Shown here piece after piece: positions 37,170-45,669 of a stretch of 64,000 nucleotides of DNA. The stretch is from a virus. A model generated the notes under the pieces. The model did not search any database. It saw only the letters and a program-made list of their open reading frames with translations, and had not been told where the DNA came from. A program made the translations under genes and the position numbers. Every line of letters starts with the position of its first letter. Position 1 is the stretch's first letter. The DNA is taken from the IMG/VR virus record IMGVR_UViG_3300020394_000267, positions 27,070 through 91,069 of that record; one strand, given 5' to 3'.

Positions 37170-39346
37170 TCGTATTGACTCCTAATCATTTTTCGGATTG
37201 TTCCGTGATTACTTTTAGACAAATTGTATATTAATCTCGCGTTATCGTCAAGTTTATTTTCATAAACAATGTAATTGACATTATAAAAGTCTCCATCTGT
37301 TAAATTTGACTCGTAATATGAACCTAAATCTACCGAACTCTGAAGTGAAGCGATTGCTGCCGTTTGTCCAGAAGCAACTTTGTTGGAATTTTCCCTTTTT
37401 TGTTGTGCCACTTGTTCTGAAATAACCTCGGCAAGAGATTTTCGTGGCGCCTCTTGCTCTGGTTGTACCGTCATTGTCTCTACTGGAATGATTGTTACAC
37501 CCACAACTGGGTTCCCTGTAGAGAGTAAGTTGTTTTCTATCTCCATTTGCATTTGTTCTGACTGTGTTTCTACTGACATTTCATTCATTTCTGCATTTTG
37601 TTCTAGTGTTTCTACCGTGATTCCACTCATATTAGAGAAAAGTTGGGTGTCTGCACTAAAAAATTGTTGGTTCATCATGCTTACATTGTTTTGTGATGAT
37701 GAAGAAGCACTCTGTTGGTCATTTTGAGCAGTTTCGATAGTTTCTGAAATCGTGCCTGGCCCAGAATCGGCCGATTTTTCTGACCCACTTGATTGGTTTT
37801 GTCCATTTTCTTGTGATTGACTACCACTATCACCGCCTTTTGATGATTCTTGACTCATTGAAACAGCGCTTTGACTTACTTTTAGTGCATTTCGCGTCTG
37901 AGCCATTGCAATTCTAGTGGCTTTTGGTGAAGTACTTGGTTCAGTGATAGTTTCACTGGTCTCTTCAACTGGATCTTCTTCTAAAATGATTTCATCTAAC
38001 TCTTCTTCTATAATTTCTTCCTCCATAACCTCTTCAAACAGTTCTTCAAGCAATTCTTCCTCTAACACTTCGTCTATTGATGATTCAGTATCAAATAATT
38101 CGTCAAGATACTCATCAACCTCTTCTATATTTTCTTCAATTGCCTCCAACGCATCGGCACGAAACTCTTCCTCGATAACTTCTGGGAGTTCATTAAGGGG
38201 CATGGTGAAAATTCCTTCTTCTTCAAGTAGGACGAATTCAGTATCGGGTGGGGTTTCCAAGAAGACCGCGACTTGTTCATCAAAGAACTCCTCTGGAAGT
38301 CCTGTGAAGAACTCATCGTCTTCTGACATTCCATCAATTCCGCCATCGTCTTCACTGAATCCGTACATTGTTTCTTCGTCTTCATCTGTCATCCACTCCT
38401 CTTCTTCTTCTAAGTTAGCGAGTTGTTCTTCTACAAATGCTTCATAGTAACCGTCACAACCCTCATCATATAATGGGTCTATGTCACATTGTAAATCCGT
38501 GTACGCTTCGTCATATTCGTCACAATTTGTAGAATAAAAAGCATCATTATCACATTGTTGGTCGAAAAATGCATCCGCGTATCCTGTACACGATTCATCA
38601 TGTAGTGGATTTTGTGAACATTGTTGTGCTAAGTAAGCAGCCGCGTAACCATCGCATTGTTGACTTGATAATGGGTCATATGCACATGCTAATCCTTCAC
38701 TTTGATAAGATTTAGTCCCAGCATTTCCTGCCGCTGTACCATAGATGTAATTAGCTTGTTGATTTGCAAAGTATTCGTGTTGTACATACTCATCTTCTGA
38801 TAGGTCACCCATAACACCTATGAATAAACTGTGATTATTAATTTTTAAATCACCGTACTCCATCGCGTAATCTCCAGTTGGAAATATTTCCAGACTAAAT
38901 GTGTTCTCATGGTTCTTATTGTATTCTTCTATTCTCACCCACCAGTATTTTGTTCCATCGGAACTAGTCTTGGAATAGAATCCCCCATCACTATCTTTTT
39001 GTATTAGGTCTGTCCAGAGAGGTGCTATTGCAAAACTAAACTTGTCTTGTTTGTTTGCTGCTATGTTTGCAACTTCTAATCCGTTACAACACCATCCTTT
39101 GTCAGGCCAATTCTGGAAACCAAAGTTTGTTGGGTTTCTAAACATGACAACACCGTTTGCCATCATCCATGAATTAGTAAAGGTTTCTCCATAGAAAGGA
39201 AATGAATGCCCTAATGGTACATTCGCGTAACAATCATCACATATACTATGGACAGTCGCATCTGAAGGAGGCGCAGTATATTGTCCAGCAGCTGGAGCTG
39301 CCAGAAACAATAGTAATCCAAATAATAATGTTTTTATCTTACCCAT
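37166..39346 (-). CDS. Secreted acidic NIDO-like protein with Cys repeats
   Basis: 726 residues. Sec signal peptide (MGKIKTLLFGLLLFLAAPAA, cleavage near GQYT). Residues ~25-215 resemble a NIDO/nidogen-type beta domain (LGHSFPFYGETFTNSWMMAN, then SFAIAPLWTDL and ENTFSLEIFPTGD). Residues ~220-310 carry four ~22-residue Cys repeats of the form DPLxxxxCDGYxxAYxxQQC. Residues ~310-480 are extraordinarily acidic (runs of Glu), then a Ser/Gln/Asn-rich region. The last ~70 residues (NVNYIVYENKLDDNARLIYN) look ordered. Such a protein would be exported to the periplasm or surface, or be a Sec-exported adhesin. Related large secreted proteins occur in marine T4-like phages; function unknown. Confidence 0.82.
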   Translation of the reverse strand: MGKIKTLLFGLLLFLAAPAAGQYTAPPSDATVHSICDDCYANVPLGHSFPFYGETFTNSWMMANGVVMFRNPTNFGFQNWPDKGWCCNGLEVANIAANKQDKFSFAIAPLWTDLIQKDSDGGFYSKTSSDGTKYWWVRIEEYNKNHENTFSLEIFPTGDYAMEYGDLKINNHSLFIGVMGDLSEDEYVQHEYFANQQANYIYGTAAGNAGTKSYQSEGLACAYDPLSSQQCDGYAAAYLAQQCSQNPLHDESCTGYADAFFDQQCDNDAFYSTNCDEYDEAYTDLQCDIDPLYDEGCDGYYEAFVEEQLANLEEEEEWMTDEDEETMYGFSEDDGGIDGMSEDDEFFTGLPEEFFDEQVAVFLETPPDTEFVLLEEEGIFTMPLNELPEVIEEEFRADALEAIEENIEEVDEYLDELFDTESSIDEVLEEELLEELFEEVMEEEIIEEELDEIILEEDPVEETSETITEPSTSPKATRIAMAQTRNALKVSQSAVSMSQESSKGGDSGSQSQENGQNQSSGSEKSADSGPGTISETIETAQNDQQSASSSSQNNVSMMNQQFFSADTQLFSNMSGITVETLEQNAEMNEMSVETQSEQMQMEIENNLLSTGNPVVGVTIIPVETMTVQPEQEAPRKSLAEVISEQVAQQKRENSNKVASGQTAAIASLQSSVDLGSYYESNLTDGDFYNVNYIVYENKLDDNARLIYNLSKSNHGTIRKMIRSQYE

Positions 39347-39807
39347 ATTGTTAACAATGTAAAACAGATTAAGAAAACTGCAAGTACGCCTCCTCCAGCG
39401 ATACCTATAATTTGCATTGTTTCTACTAAATCTGCCTTTCTTTTCCTTTTCTCTCTTTGCAGTCGTTTATCTTCTTCTGCTTCTTCTCTTATCCTATCCG
39501 CTCTTAGTTTTAGTATTTCTTGCCAAGTTCCAAATCCAAATCTCATATCAATGAGGTTTTTCATCTCTTCAATTTGTTCGTTAGCCAACTTCGCATCAAT
39601 AACAGCGTGGGCGGCACTTTTATGAGAACCAATTAAGGTCTTGTTCCCCCATCTTTCTTTATTGATTTGTTGTTGACCATTTAACGCATTGTCAACCATA
39701 TCAAAAATTTGACTTATGTCTTGAGCGGTATTAATGTTCTTTTTAATAAACTCAACACTTTGTTGCACCAAAGCAATTCCCGCTAATGCGGTTGATACTG
39801 GTTCCAT
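39334..39807 (-). CDS. Tail-anchored helical protein conserved in T4-like marine phages
   Basis: 157 residues. Helical soluble part (ALAGIALVQQSVEFIKKNIN; FGFGTWQEILKLRADRIREE), a dense Lys/Arg/Glu helix (EKRKRKADLV), then one C-terminal membrane span (IIGIAGGGVLAVFLICFTLL). This layout is familiar from a small protein conserved in cyanophages near structural genes. It overlaps the NIDO-like gene by 13 bases. Function unknown. Confidence 0.8.
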   Translation of the reverse strand: MEPVSTALAGIALVQQSVEFIKKNINTAQDISQIFDMVDNALNGQQQINKERWGNKTLIGSHKSAAHAVIDAKLANEQIEEMKNLIDMRFGFGTWQEILKLRADRIREEAEEDKRLQREKRKRKADLVETMQIIGIAGGGVLAVFLICFTLLTIWVR

Positions 39808-39818
39808 AGTGGATTTCC

Positions 39819-40940
39819 TTATTCGTCAATTGAACACACCTCTTCATCGGGATTTAACTGACAGAAGTCATCCTTCTTGTAGACATTATATTCTACCTTT
39901 CTTCCTTGTTTATCTCTATACCATCCAGCGACTTCTTCTTCCTCAATGAGAGAATCTTTAGGTGCTACAGCAGGATGCATCTTCCATGCATTTAATGCCT
40001 CATCACCTATCTTACCTCTATATGGGCAGGGCGTGCCGGCCATTAGCATCGCATTGAACACGCGAGCATCTTGGCACATCAAAGATACAGCAGCTACCTT
40101 CATCCCCATGTCGTATAAACCGCGGCTTAATTTAATCCTTTCGCAGTTTTCATCTCGTACTGTTTTACCAGCACTAATACCGAACACTTGAGTTTGTACC
40201 GCTCCACCGACACCTGTGGTACACAAGTCTTGTGAATAAGACCCACCTATTGCCGGCGCAATAGCGCTCGGGGGCGGTGACTTAATTTCTTGTTTTATCT
40301 TCTGGTCTGAGTGGTTCACATTAATGTTTTCATTCTTGTTGTTTGATGTAACATTTGAATCACTCGTACTTGTACTAGTATTGACATTATTGTTATTATT
40401 GGTGTTATTGTTGGTGTTACTAGTCGTAGTATTATTAGTAATATTACTCGTGTTATTGCTTGTGCTATTGGAAGTAACATTACTAGTATTATTATTCGTA
40501 TTCGTTTGATTCACCGTCTGGTTAACAGTACTATTATTTGTATTGGTATTGTTACTAGTGCTATTAATAGTATTGTTATTAGTATTGATATTGGTGTTGG
40601 TGCTAGTTCCAGTATAAGTCGTATTATTGTTATTGTTATTAGTATTAGTACTCGTACCAGTATAATTGGTTGTGTTCACATTAGTATTGCTATTGGTGTT
40701 CACATTGGTATTGCTACCAGTATATGTGGTAGTGTTAGTATTATTATTGGTGTTGCTATTGGTATTTGTACCAGTATAATTTGTCGTATTATTATTGGTG
40801 TTATTGTTGGTATTGGTGTTGTTCGTTGTGCTATTCACAGTGCTATTACTAGTGGTATTCACTGTGCTAGTATCCGCCATAGCTGGGCCCGCTATCAACA
40901 GCCCGCCAATCAATAGACAGACATGTTTCCTAAATTTCAT
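39819..40940 (-). CDS. Secreted Asn/Thr-repeat protein with Cys-rich C-terminal domain
   Basis: 373 residues with GAGGAGA upstream on the minus strand. Sec signal peptide (KHVCLLIGGLLIAGPAMA, cleavage before DTST). Residues ~25-215 are almost only Asn, Thr, Ser with occasional YTG (plus-strand bases ~40298-40868), built of short NTNNNT/YTGTSTN repeats. Residues ~235-373 form a distinct domain with six or more Cys (DLCTTGVGG, NCERIKLSRGLYDMGMKVAA, MCQDARVFNAMLMAG). The N/T tract should be extended, and in some bacteria such tracts are O- or N-glycosylated. The codon repeats create long antisense open frames that are shadows. Role unknown. Confidence 0.82.
   Translation of the reverse strand: MKFRKHVCLLIGGLLIAGPAMADTSTVNTTSNSTVNSTTNNTNTNNNTNNNTTNYTGTNTNSNTNNNTNTTTYTGSNTNVNTNSNTNVNTTNYTGTSTNTNNNNNNTTYTGTSTNTNINTNNNTINSTSNNTNTNNSTVNQTVNQTNTNNNTSNVTSNSTSNNTSNITNNTTTSNTNNNTNNNNNVNTSTSTSDSNVTSNNKNENINVNHSDQKIKQEIKSPPPSAIAPAIGGSYSQDLCTTGVGGAVQTQVFGISAGKTVRDENCERIKLSRGLYDMGMKVAAVSLMCQDARVFNAMLMAGTPCPYRGKIGDEALNAWKMHPAVAPKDSLIEEEEVAGWYRDKQGRKVEYNVYKKDDFCQLNPDEEVCSIDE
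40298..40868 (-). repeat. Imperfect AAT/ACT codon-repeat tract (Asn/Thr coding)
   Basis: About 570 bases of short degenerate repeats (plus strand: ATTATTG, GTATTG, CCAGTATAA) coding the Asn/Thr/Ser region of the secreted protein. Repeats are imperfect, so they are likely old or kept variable; length variation by slippage or recombination would be expected between strains. Confidence 0.75.
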
Positions 40941-40992
40941 TTTTCTCCTCGTTGGAATGTTAAATCAACCATCCCGAATTGAAGAAATCTGC

Positions 40993-41021
40993 TTGACTTC
41001 CTCTCTCACTTATGTTATAGT
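40993..41021 (+). promoter_or_regulatory. Sigma70-type promoter for the accessory operon
   Basis: TTGACT at 40993-40998, 17 bases, TATAGT at 41016-41021. It faces the desaturase gene and lies in a 139-base divergent gap. Confidence 0.7.
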
Positions 41022-41036
41022 ATACACTATTGTGAC

Positions 41037-41044
41037 TATTTATA
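41037..41044 (-). promoter_or_regulatory. T4-late-type promoter motif for the minus-strand block
   Basis: The plus strand reads TATTTATA, so the minus strand carries TATAAATA, 97 bases upstream of the Asn/Thr-repeat gene and inside the divergent gap. Suits late expression of the secreted/membrane block. A chance match cannot be excluded. Confidence 0.5.
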
Positions 41045-41065
41045 AAGTAGCGCTTCGTTCAGCGA

Positions 41066-41073
41066 TATAAATA
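41066..41073 (+). promoter_or_regulatory. T4-late-type promoter motif near the desaturase start
   Basis: TATAAATA ends 6 bases before the ATG at 41080. If used as a late -10, the transcript would be almost leaderless. Back-to-back late motifs on both strands in this gap suggest coordinated divergent late transcription, but each alone is weak evidence. Confidence 0.4.
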
Positions 41074-41079
41074 TGGCGT

Positions 41080-41811
41080 ATGAAGAAAATAATTGACAGA
41101 TTGTTAAGACCTACCCCTATCAGTCTACTGGTAGGGCAGACTATAGCCCAAATTTCAGTCATACCCATGTTCTTCATTGGTACACCTGTAACTTGGGCGA
41201 TTTGTGCATTTATGTACTTTGGAATCATGACTTTTGGTATCACAATGGGATATCATCGATACTGGAGTCACTATAGTTTCAAATGTTCTAAATGGTTAGA
41301 ATATGTTATGATGTTTTTTGCCCACATTATGATGGTTGGCCCAGCACTAGCATGGGTTGCTCAACACAGGGAACACCATGACCACGCGGATACAGATAAA
41401 GACCCACACTCACCAGAGTATCAAGGATTCATTCGTTGTTACTACTCACAAGTGATGTCTTTACCTAAAATGCAATATGTAAAGAAAGATTTATTGAGGG
41501 ATGAATTATGCAAAACACAGCATCGTTATTACTGGCATTTCTTGCTACTATGGCTATCTGTTCTTATTCTATTTGGTGGTATTGAAGCAATCATATATGC
41601 ATGGTTAGCTCCAGCAGGATTTGCCAAATTAATAGGGTCAATAGTTTTTGTTCACTCACATAGAGGGGGAAAACCTCGTAGTGATTACTGGTTGGGAATG
41701 GTTACATTCGGTGAAGGGTTTCACGCGAAACATCATGAAGAACCTTGGAGTTGGGACTTTCACCGTTGGGATATAGGTGGAAAAATTATTCGGTTATTAA
41801 AACATGCTTAG
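41080..41811 (+). CDS. Membrane fatty-acid (acyl-lipid/acyl-CoA) desaturase
   Basis: 243 residues. Three His boxes of the membrane desaturase family are complete: HRYWSH (~residues 59-64), HREHH (~97-101, in AQHREHHDHADTDKDPHS) and HAKHH (~214-218, in GEGFHAKHHEEPWSW). Four hydrophobic segments flank them (e.g., VTWAICAFMYFGIMTFGITM). The diiron enzyme inserts a double bond into acyl chains at the membrane. Shorter than bacterial delta-9 desaturases (~300), lacking part of the N-terminus. First gene of the accessory operon; overlaps the next by 8 bases. It could adapt host membrane lipids during infection or modify an acyl group on a glycolipid made by this operon. Confidence 0.9.
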   Translation: MKKIIDRLLRPTPISLLVGQTIAQISVIPMFFIGTPVTWAICAFMYFGIMTFGITMGYHRYWSHYSFKCSKWLEYVMMFFAHIMMVGPALAWVAQHREHHDHADTDKDPHSPEYQGFIRCYYSQVMSLPKMQYVKKDLLRDELCKTQHRYYWHFLLLWLSVLILFGGIEAIIYAWLAPAGFAKLIGSIVFVHSHRGGKPRSDYWLGMVTFGEGFHAKHHEEPWSWDFHRWDIGGKIIRLLKHA

Positions 41812-42514
41812 AAAAAGAGATTTACCTACAGTTGCAAAACTAGACATAGAATTTGATATTGATAAAATAAAACATTACATAGACTCATTAGACCAAGGTG
41901 GATGGGGTGATGTATATGAATCAAATGAGGGAATTACTAATTTTGCTAATGCAGACTTTATAAGAGGTCTGGAATATAATGATTTTAAAGAATACCCATG
42001 TCAATACCTTAGACCAGAATACTGGGAAGAAATGAAGAATCCTAGTTTAGACTTGGGCAAGAGTAAAACAGAAGTTTATAGAAACAAACATGAGAGAACC
42101 AATAAACTCTCTCCAGTTGGTAATGAACACATGTGGGATTATGACATGCCTCATTATAGAGGAAGTTATATTCAAAGACACATCACAGAAAACTTCAAGG
42201 CGGAGTCTTGTAGGACAAGAATTCACTGGTTACCAAAAGGTAAACAGATACAACCACATATTGATTATGATGCTTCTTATGCGGTTAGAATTGTCGTACC
42301 TATATCGGGTACAGACAATGTTATAAATGCCTTCTGGCCGAAAAACCAGAGGGAAGAATATAACTTGAAAGCAGATGGTTCAGCTTATTTTATAAACATC
42401 GGTTACAAACATGCCGTTGAACATAATGGAAGTGAAGATAGAATTGCTTTGTTATTTACATTGAAGAGCCAAGAAGATGTGGAAGATTACGCCATACAAA
42501 AAGAAGTACAGTAA
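41804..42514 (+). CDS. 2OG-Fe(II) dioxygenase, aspartyl/asparaginyl hydroxylase-like
   Basis: 236 residues. HxD iron site in QPHIDYDASYAVRIVVPI (~residues 151-168), distal His and Arg in YKHAVEHNGSEDRIALLF (~200-218): the double-stranded beta-helix pattern of the Asp/Asn beta-hydroxylase (cupin) family. It would hydroxylate a protein, peptide or small-molecule substrate using 2-oxoglutarate and oxygen. Located between the desaturase and a GNAT-like gene, overlapping the latter by 38 bases. Confidence 0.8.
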   Translation: MLRKRDLPTVAKLDIEFDIDKIKHYIDSLDQGGWGDVYESNEGITNFANADFIRGLEYNDFKEYPCQYLRPEYWEEMKNPSLDLGKSKTEVYRNKHERTNKLSPVGNEHMWDYDMPHYRGSYIQRHITENFKAESCRTRIHWLPKGKQIQPHIDYDASYAVRIVVPISGTDNVINAFWPKNQREEYNLKADGSAYFINIGYKHAVEHNGSEDRIALLFTLKSQEDVEDYAIQKEVQ

Positions 42515-43055
42515 ACAATGGGAACAATTTAGAGAACAAGCTCTTAATGAAGGCAATGATTCTCTAATAAAAGAAAAGTTAGACCCAGAAAACCTAGATG
42601 GTATCCTTCATCTTCTATGGGAAGATGGGGAACTCGCCTCTTGTCAAGCTGCTGAGGTTGACCATTATACAGATAACCCCACTGCAATCAGAATGTGTAG
42701 ATTGCATACACTGAAACAATTCAGAAGAACAACATATGGGATGCCTCTCACCAAAGTTCAAATTGATTGGGCGAGAGACATGGGATATGAACATATTTGG
42801 GCGTCAGTCGATGTTAACCGTGTTGGTTATAACGCGATATGGCAGAACAAAAGAAAATCACCAAACTATCAAGATTGGAAAGAAGATTTTGATACTTGGT
42901 GGAAAGATATAATATGGAACAAGAAATATTTGTTTAAGGTTGACCCTGTAGCAGAGTATTATCAGTACATCTATGTTATTAATTTAGTGAACAAGGAATT
43001 CATTCCTAAAAAGAATGTTGTTCCTTTTAATTCGGAGATACGAAATGCACATTGA
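42477..43055 (+). CDS. GNAT-like acyltransferase (probable)
   Basis: 192 residues, start overlapping the hydroxylase end. The central region (LLWEDGELASCQAAEVDH, then MCRLHTLKQFRRTTYGMPLT, then WARDMGYEHIWASVDVNRVG) follows the strand-helix order of GNAT N-acyltransferases, with RTTYG near the CoA loop and a final beta-bulge strand. The expected Q/RxxGxG/A is not clean, so activity is uncertain. Could acylate an amino-sugar or peptide amine in the same pathway. Confidence 0.6.
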   Translation: MWKITPYKKKYSKQWEQFREQALNEGNDSLIKEKLDPENLDGILHLLWEDGELASCQAAEVDHYTDNPTAIRMCRLHTLKQFRRTTYGMPLTKVQIDWARDMGYEHIWASVDVNRVGYNAIWQNKRKSPNYQDWKEDFDTWWKDIIWNKKYLFKVDPVAEYYQYIYVINLVNKEFIPKKNVVPFNSEIRNAH

Positions 43056-43638
43056 ACATGAAACAGTCGCAAGATGGTTTAATTATGTTAGAGAAAAATC
43101 GAACCCTCGATTTACAGAATGTTTCTGGGATACACAATTAAAATCCAAAGCAGAAATTATAGACAACATACCACAACACTTTCACGGTAACTATTACCTT
43201 TTTGGTGGATGGTTTGGGGTTCTTGCTCATTTACTTAATGACAATATAGTTGCAGATGAAATATACACGGTTGATATTGACCCAATGTGTAAAGAGGTCG
43301 GAGATGTATATTTTCTCAATGCAAACATAACATATGTCACAGATGATATGTGTAACTTTGAGTACCCAAAAAAACCAGATGTTGTTATAAACACCAGCAC
43401 CGAACATTTACACCAGTATGACTATCAAAAATGGTGGGACAACATTCCAGAAGGAACCTTTTATGCAGTACAGGGGAATGACCTTGATATACCAGAACAT
43501 GTTCGTTCATTTAAATCACTCGCGTACTTCTTGGAATGGAATAGATGCACAAACACATGTTACGAGTCAGCAATAGAATTGCCTGGCCCTAACAACTCAA
43601 CTTATACTAGATTTACAGCAATGGGGTACAAAGCATGA
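43045..43638 (+). CDS. Methyltransferase-fold protein (class I SAM-like)
   Basis: 197 residues from the ATG with CGGAG upstream (an earlier ATG at 43015 lacks a ribosome site). GNYYLFGGWFGVLAHLL (~residues 48-64), YTVDIDPMCKEVGDVYFL and PKKPDVVINTSTEHLHQYD match a class I SAM-binding fold, although the canonical GxGxG is relaxed to GGWFG. Function unclear; a degenerate or non-methylating fold is possible. It overlaps the dehydrogenase gene by 4 bases. Confidence 0.65.
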   Translation: MHIEHETVARWFNYVREKSNPRFTECFWDTQLKSKAEIIDNIPQHFHGNYYLFGGWFGVLAHLLNDNIVADEIYTVDIDPMCKEVGDVYFLNANITYVTDDMCNFEYPKKPDVVINTSTEHLHQYDYQKWWDNIPEGTFYAVQGNDLDIPEHVRSFKSLAYFLEWNRCTNTCYESAIELPGPNNSTYTRFTAMGYKA

Positions 43639-44408
43639 ATGTAGCAATACTTGGTTATGGATTTTGTGGGAAGGCTACTGAGCGTATGCTTAGAACATGT
43701 AAAGAAATAAAACGAATTCAAATTCAAGACCCAAAATATGATAAAAAAATATCACCAGACGAATGGGACTTGATTGACTATGCTTTTGTTTGTGTTCCAA
43801 CACCACTAATACAAAACTACAGTGTAATGGATCATTTTTACAATGGAAATGAGTTTGATATGTCTATTGTCCATAAAGCAATAGAAGATGTACCAGACAG
43901 AACAAGAATAGTTATCCGTAGCACAGTTGGCCCAGATAATTTAGAAAAAGGTTGGATTCACTGGCCTGAATTCTTGCGAGAAAATAATTGGGAAGAGGAT
44001 GCAGATGATAAATCAATTCCTTTTATATTAGGTGTAGACCACGATGATAAAGATGCAATTAATGATTTAGTTTGGTTAATGAAAGACCGAGATGGGGTAC
44101 TTGTTAATCCAAAAGTGGCTGCAACTTATAAGTTGTCTAGGAACGCGATGTTAGCTGCCAAAGTAACCATGGCAAACTACATTCACAAAGTATGCGAAGA
44201 ACAAAATATATCATATGGGTCTGTAGCAGGGTTATTAAAAGACCATGCAAATTTAGGAACATCTCACTGGGATGTGCCAGGCCCCGATGGTCAATATGGT
44301 TTTGGTGGTTCTTGTTTTCCAAAAGACACCACACACTTTGCTTCAATGTTAGGTAATCAAAGTAACATCTTTACTCATGTCTTGAGGTGCAATGAACGAA
44401 GTCGCTAA
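43635..44408 (+). CDS. Short UDP-glucose/GDP-mannose dehydrogenase family protein
   Basis: 257 residues. NAD-binding VAILGYGFCGKATE at the N-terminus, VCVPTP (~53), VIRSTVGP and the catalytic-Cys block GQYGFGGSCFPKD (~residues 222-234). The protein ends ~25 residues after the catalytic Cys, so the C-terminal UDP-binding Rossmann domain of the ~400-residue family is missing. A complete paralog lies at 58.4 kb. It may act with another subunit, or oxidise a smaller sugar substrate. Overlaps the first radical SAM gene by 17 bases. Confidence 0.82.
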   Translation: MNVAILGYGFCGKATERMLRTCKEIKRIQIQDPKYDKKISPDEWDLIDYAFVCVPTPLIQNYSVMDHFYNGNEFDMSIVHKAIEDVPDRTRIVIRSTVGPDNLEKGWIHWPEFLRENNWEEDADDKSIPFILGVDHDDKDAINDLVWLMKDRDGVLVNPKVAATYKLSRNAMLAAKVTMANYIHKVCEEQNISYGSVAGLLKDHANLGTSHWDVPGPDGQYGFGGSCFPKDTTHFASMLGNQSNIFTHVLRCNERSR

Positions 44409-45669
44409 ATACCTAGATGATATTACAAGAAGAAACAACGCAATCGGTAAGGGATTCTGTGTTCTAAAGTGGTGGCATTTAGAAATGCATTTGGGTACAG
44501 GTAATTATCATTCCTGTTTTCATTGTCCACAACAAAATCTTAAACTTGATGAAGATATGCATAATACTCTTCACAAGATGCAACAAAGAAAAACTATGTT
44601 GGAAGGTGGGAGACCAGATGAATGTTCTTATTGTTGGAAGGCAGAAGATGTTGGTGCGGTAAGTCCTAGAACAACCCTTACTCCAATATACACGCAGATG
44701 GAAGAGGATATCATTGAAACCACTGCTAACTTAAAGTGGGATGAATATGTGTATCCAAAGTATTTGGAGATGAGTTTTTCAAATACATGTCAAATGAAAT
44801 GTTCCTATTGCGCTCCGTCTTTGAGTTCTACCTTGTTACAAGAAATTAAAAAGGAAGGTGCGTATCCTCTCGCAGACCCAGAGAATCGTGGACAATATGA
44901 ATTAAATGGAACTGAGGAACTTTATAAGGATGATGATAACCCCTTGTTGGATAAGTTTTGGGATTGGTTTAGTGAGGCAAGAAAACATCTTGATACATTG
45001 AGAATAACAGGCGGAGAACCCTTGTTACATAAAAGTACATTTGATATGATGGATAGATTGCGTGGAGAGTCTATCAACTTTCATATAAACAGTAATTTAT
45101 CAGTATCGAATAGAAGAGTAACAGAAGCATGTAACTTGTTACCAGCGAAGTCTAAAGTGTATGCTAGTGTAGATACATTTGGAAAACAGGCAGAGTGGAT
45201 TAGACACGGACTTAACTGGGATTTATTTGACCAGAATGTTCTTACTGTTATCAATCACAAAATACCATTGAGTTTTATGACAACATTCTGTTTATTAAGT
45301 ATACCTAGATTCAAAGACTTTTTATATTATATCGTACAACTAAAAGATATAGGGGATGTATTGATTGATACACCGTTTATGACAAACCCGCCACATTTGT
45401 CATGTCTTATAATGGATGATGATATGAGAGAAACATTAGAAGATAGTTATCAGTTTATGTCATATAACAGTGAGTTTAACCACGCGGAAGTCGTAAAATT
45501 TGAAAGACTATTGAAATGGGTGGATGCAAATAGGTTCACTGGAGAACGCCTAAATAGTCACAGAAAGGATTTTAAAACATTTGTCGATGAACATGATAGA
45601 CGCAGAGGCACAAATTGGCATGATGCGTTCCCAGAGTTGACATATTTTTATGAGTTATGTGATGCCTGA
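44392..45669 (+). CDS. Radical SAM protein 1 of the array (N-terminal accessory Cys domain)
   Basis: 425 residues. The SAM/4Fe-4S motif C-x3-C-x2-C is CQMKCSYC (~residues 133-140), followed by RITGGEPLLHKSTFD and HINSNLSV in the usual order. Upstream of it, residues ~15-90 contain SCFHCPQQN and CSYCWKAED, an accessory Cys domain (twitch-like) at the N-terminus instead of the C-terminus. C-terminal residues include FVDEHDRRRGTNWHDAFPEL, a motif shared by the paralogs. First of seven tandem copies. Such enzymes generate a 5'-deoxyadenosyl radical to abstract hydrogen from a peptide or sugar; target unknown. Confidence 0.88.
   Translation: MNEVAKYLDDITRRNNAIGKGFCVLKWWHLEMHLGTGNYHSCFHCPQQNLKLDEDMHNTLHKMQQRKTMLEGGRPDECSYCWKAEDVGAVSPRTTLTPIYTQMEEDIIETTANLKWDEYVYPKYLEMSFSNTCQMKCSYCAPSLSSTLLQEIKKEGAYPLADPENRGQYELNGTEELYKDDDNPLLDKFWDWFSEARKHLDTLRITGGEPLLHKSTFDMMDRLRGESINFHINSNLSVSNRRVTEACNLLPAKSKVYASVDTFGKQAEWIRHGLNWDLFDQNVLTVINHKIPLSFMTTFCLLSIPRFKDFLYYIVQLKDIGDVLIDTPFMTNPPHLSCLIMDDDMRETLEDSYQFMSYNSEFNHAEVVKFERLLKWVDANRFTGERLNSHRKDFKTFVDEHDRRRGTNWHDAFPELTYFYELCDA

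Noticed and set aside
37917-38447. A 176-residue Ser-rich plus-strand frame opposite the acidic region of the 726-residue protein
   Set aside because: Poly-Ser content comes from antisense of GAA/GAG-rich coding DNA; no start context, and the sense protein is clearly better.
40324-40916. Two long plus-strand open frames (Val/Leu-rich and Ile/Ser-rich) opposite the Asn/Thr-repeat gene
   Set aside because: They are mirror frames of the AAT/ACT repeats and have no ribosome site. The minus-strand gene has a signal peptide and proper start.
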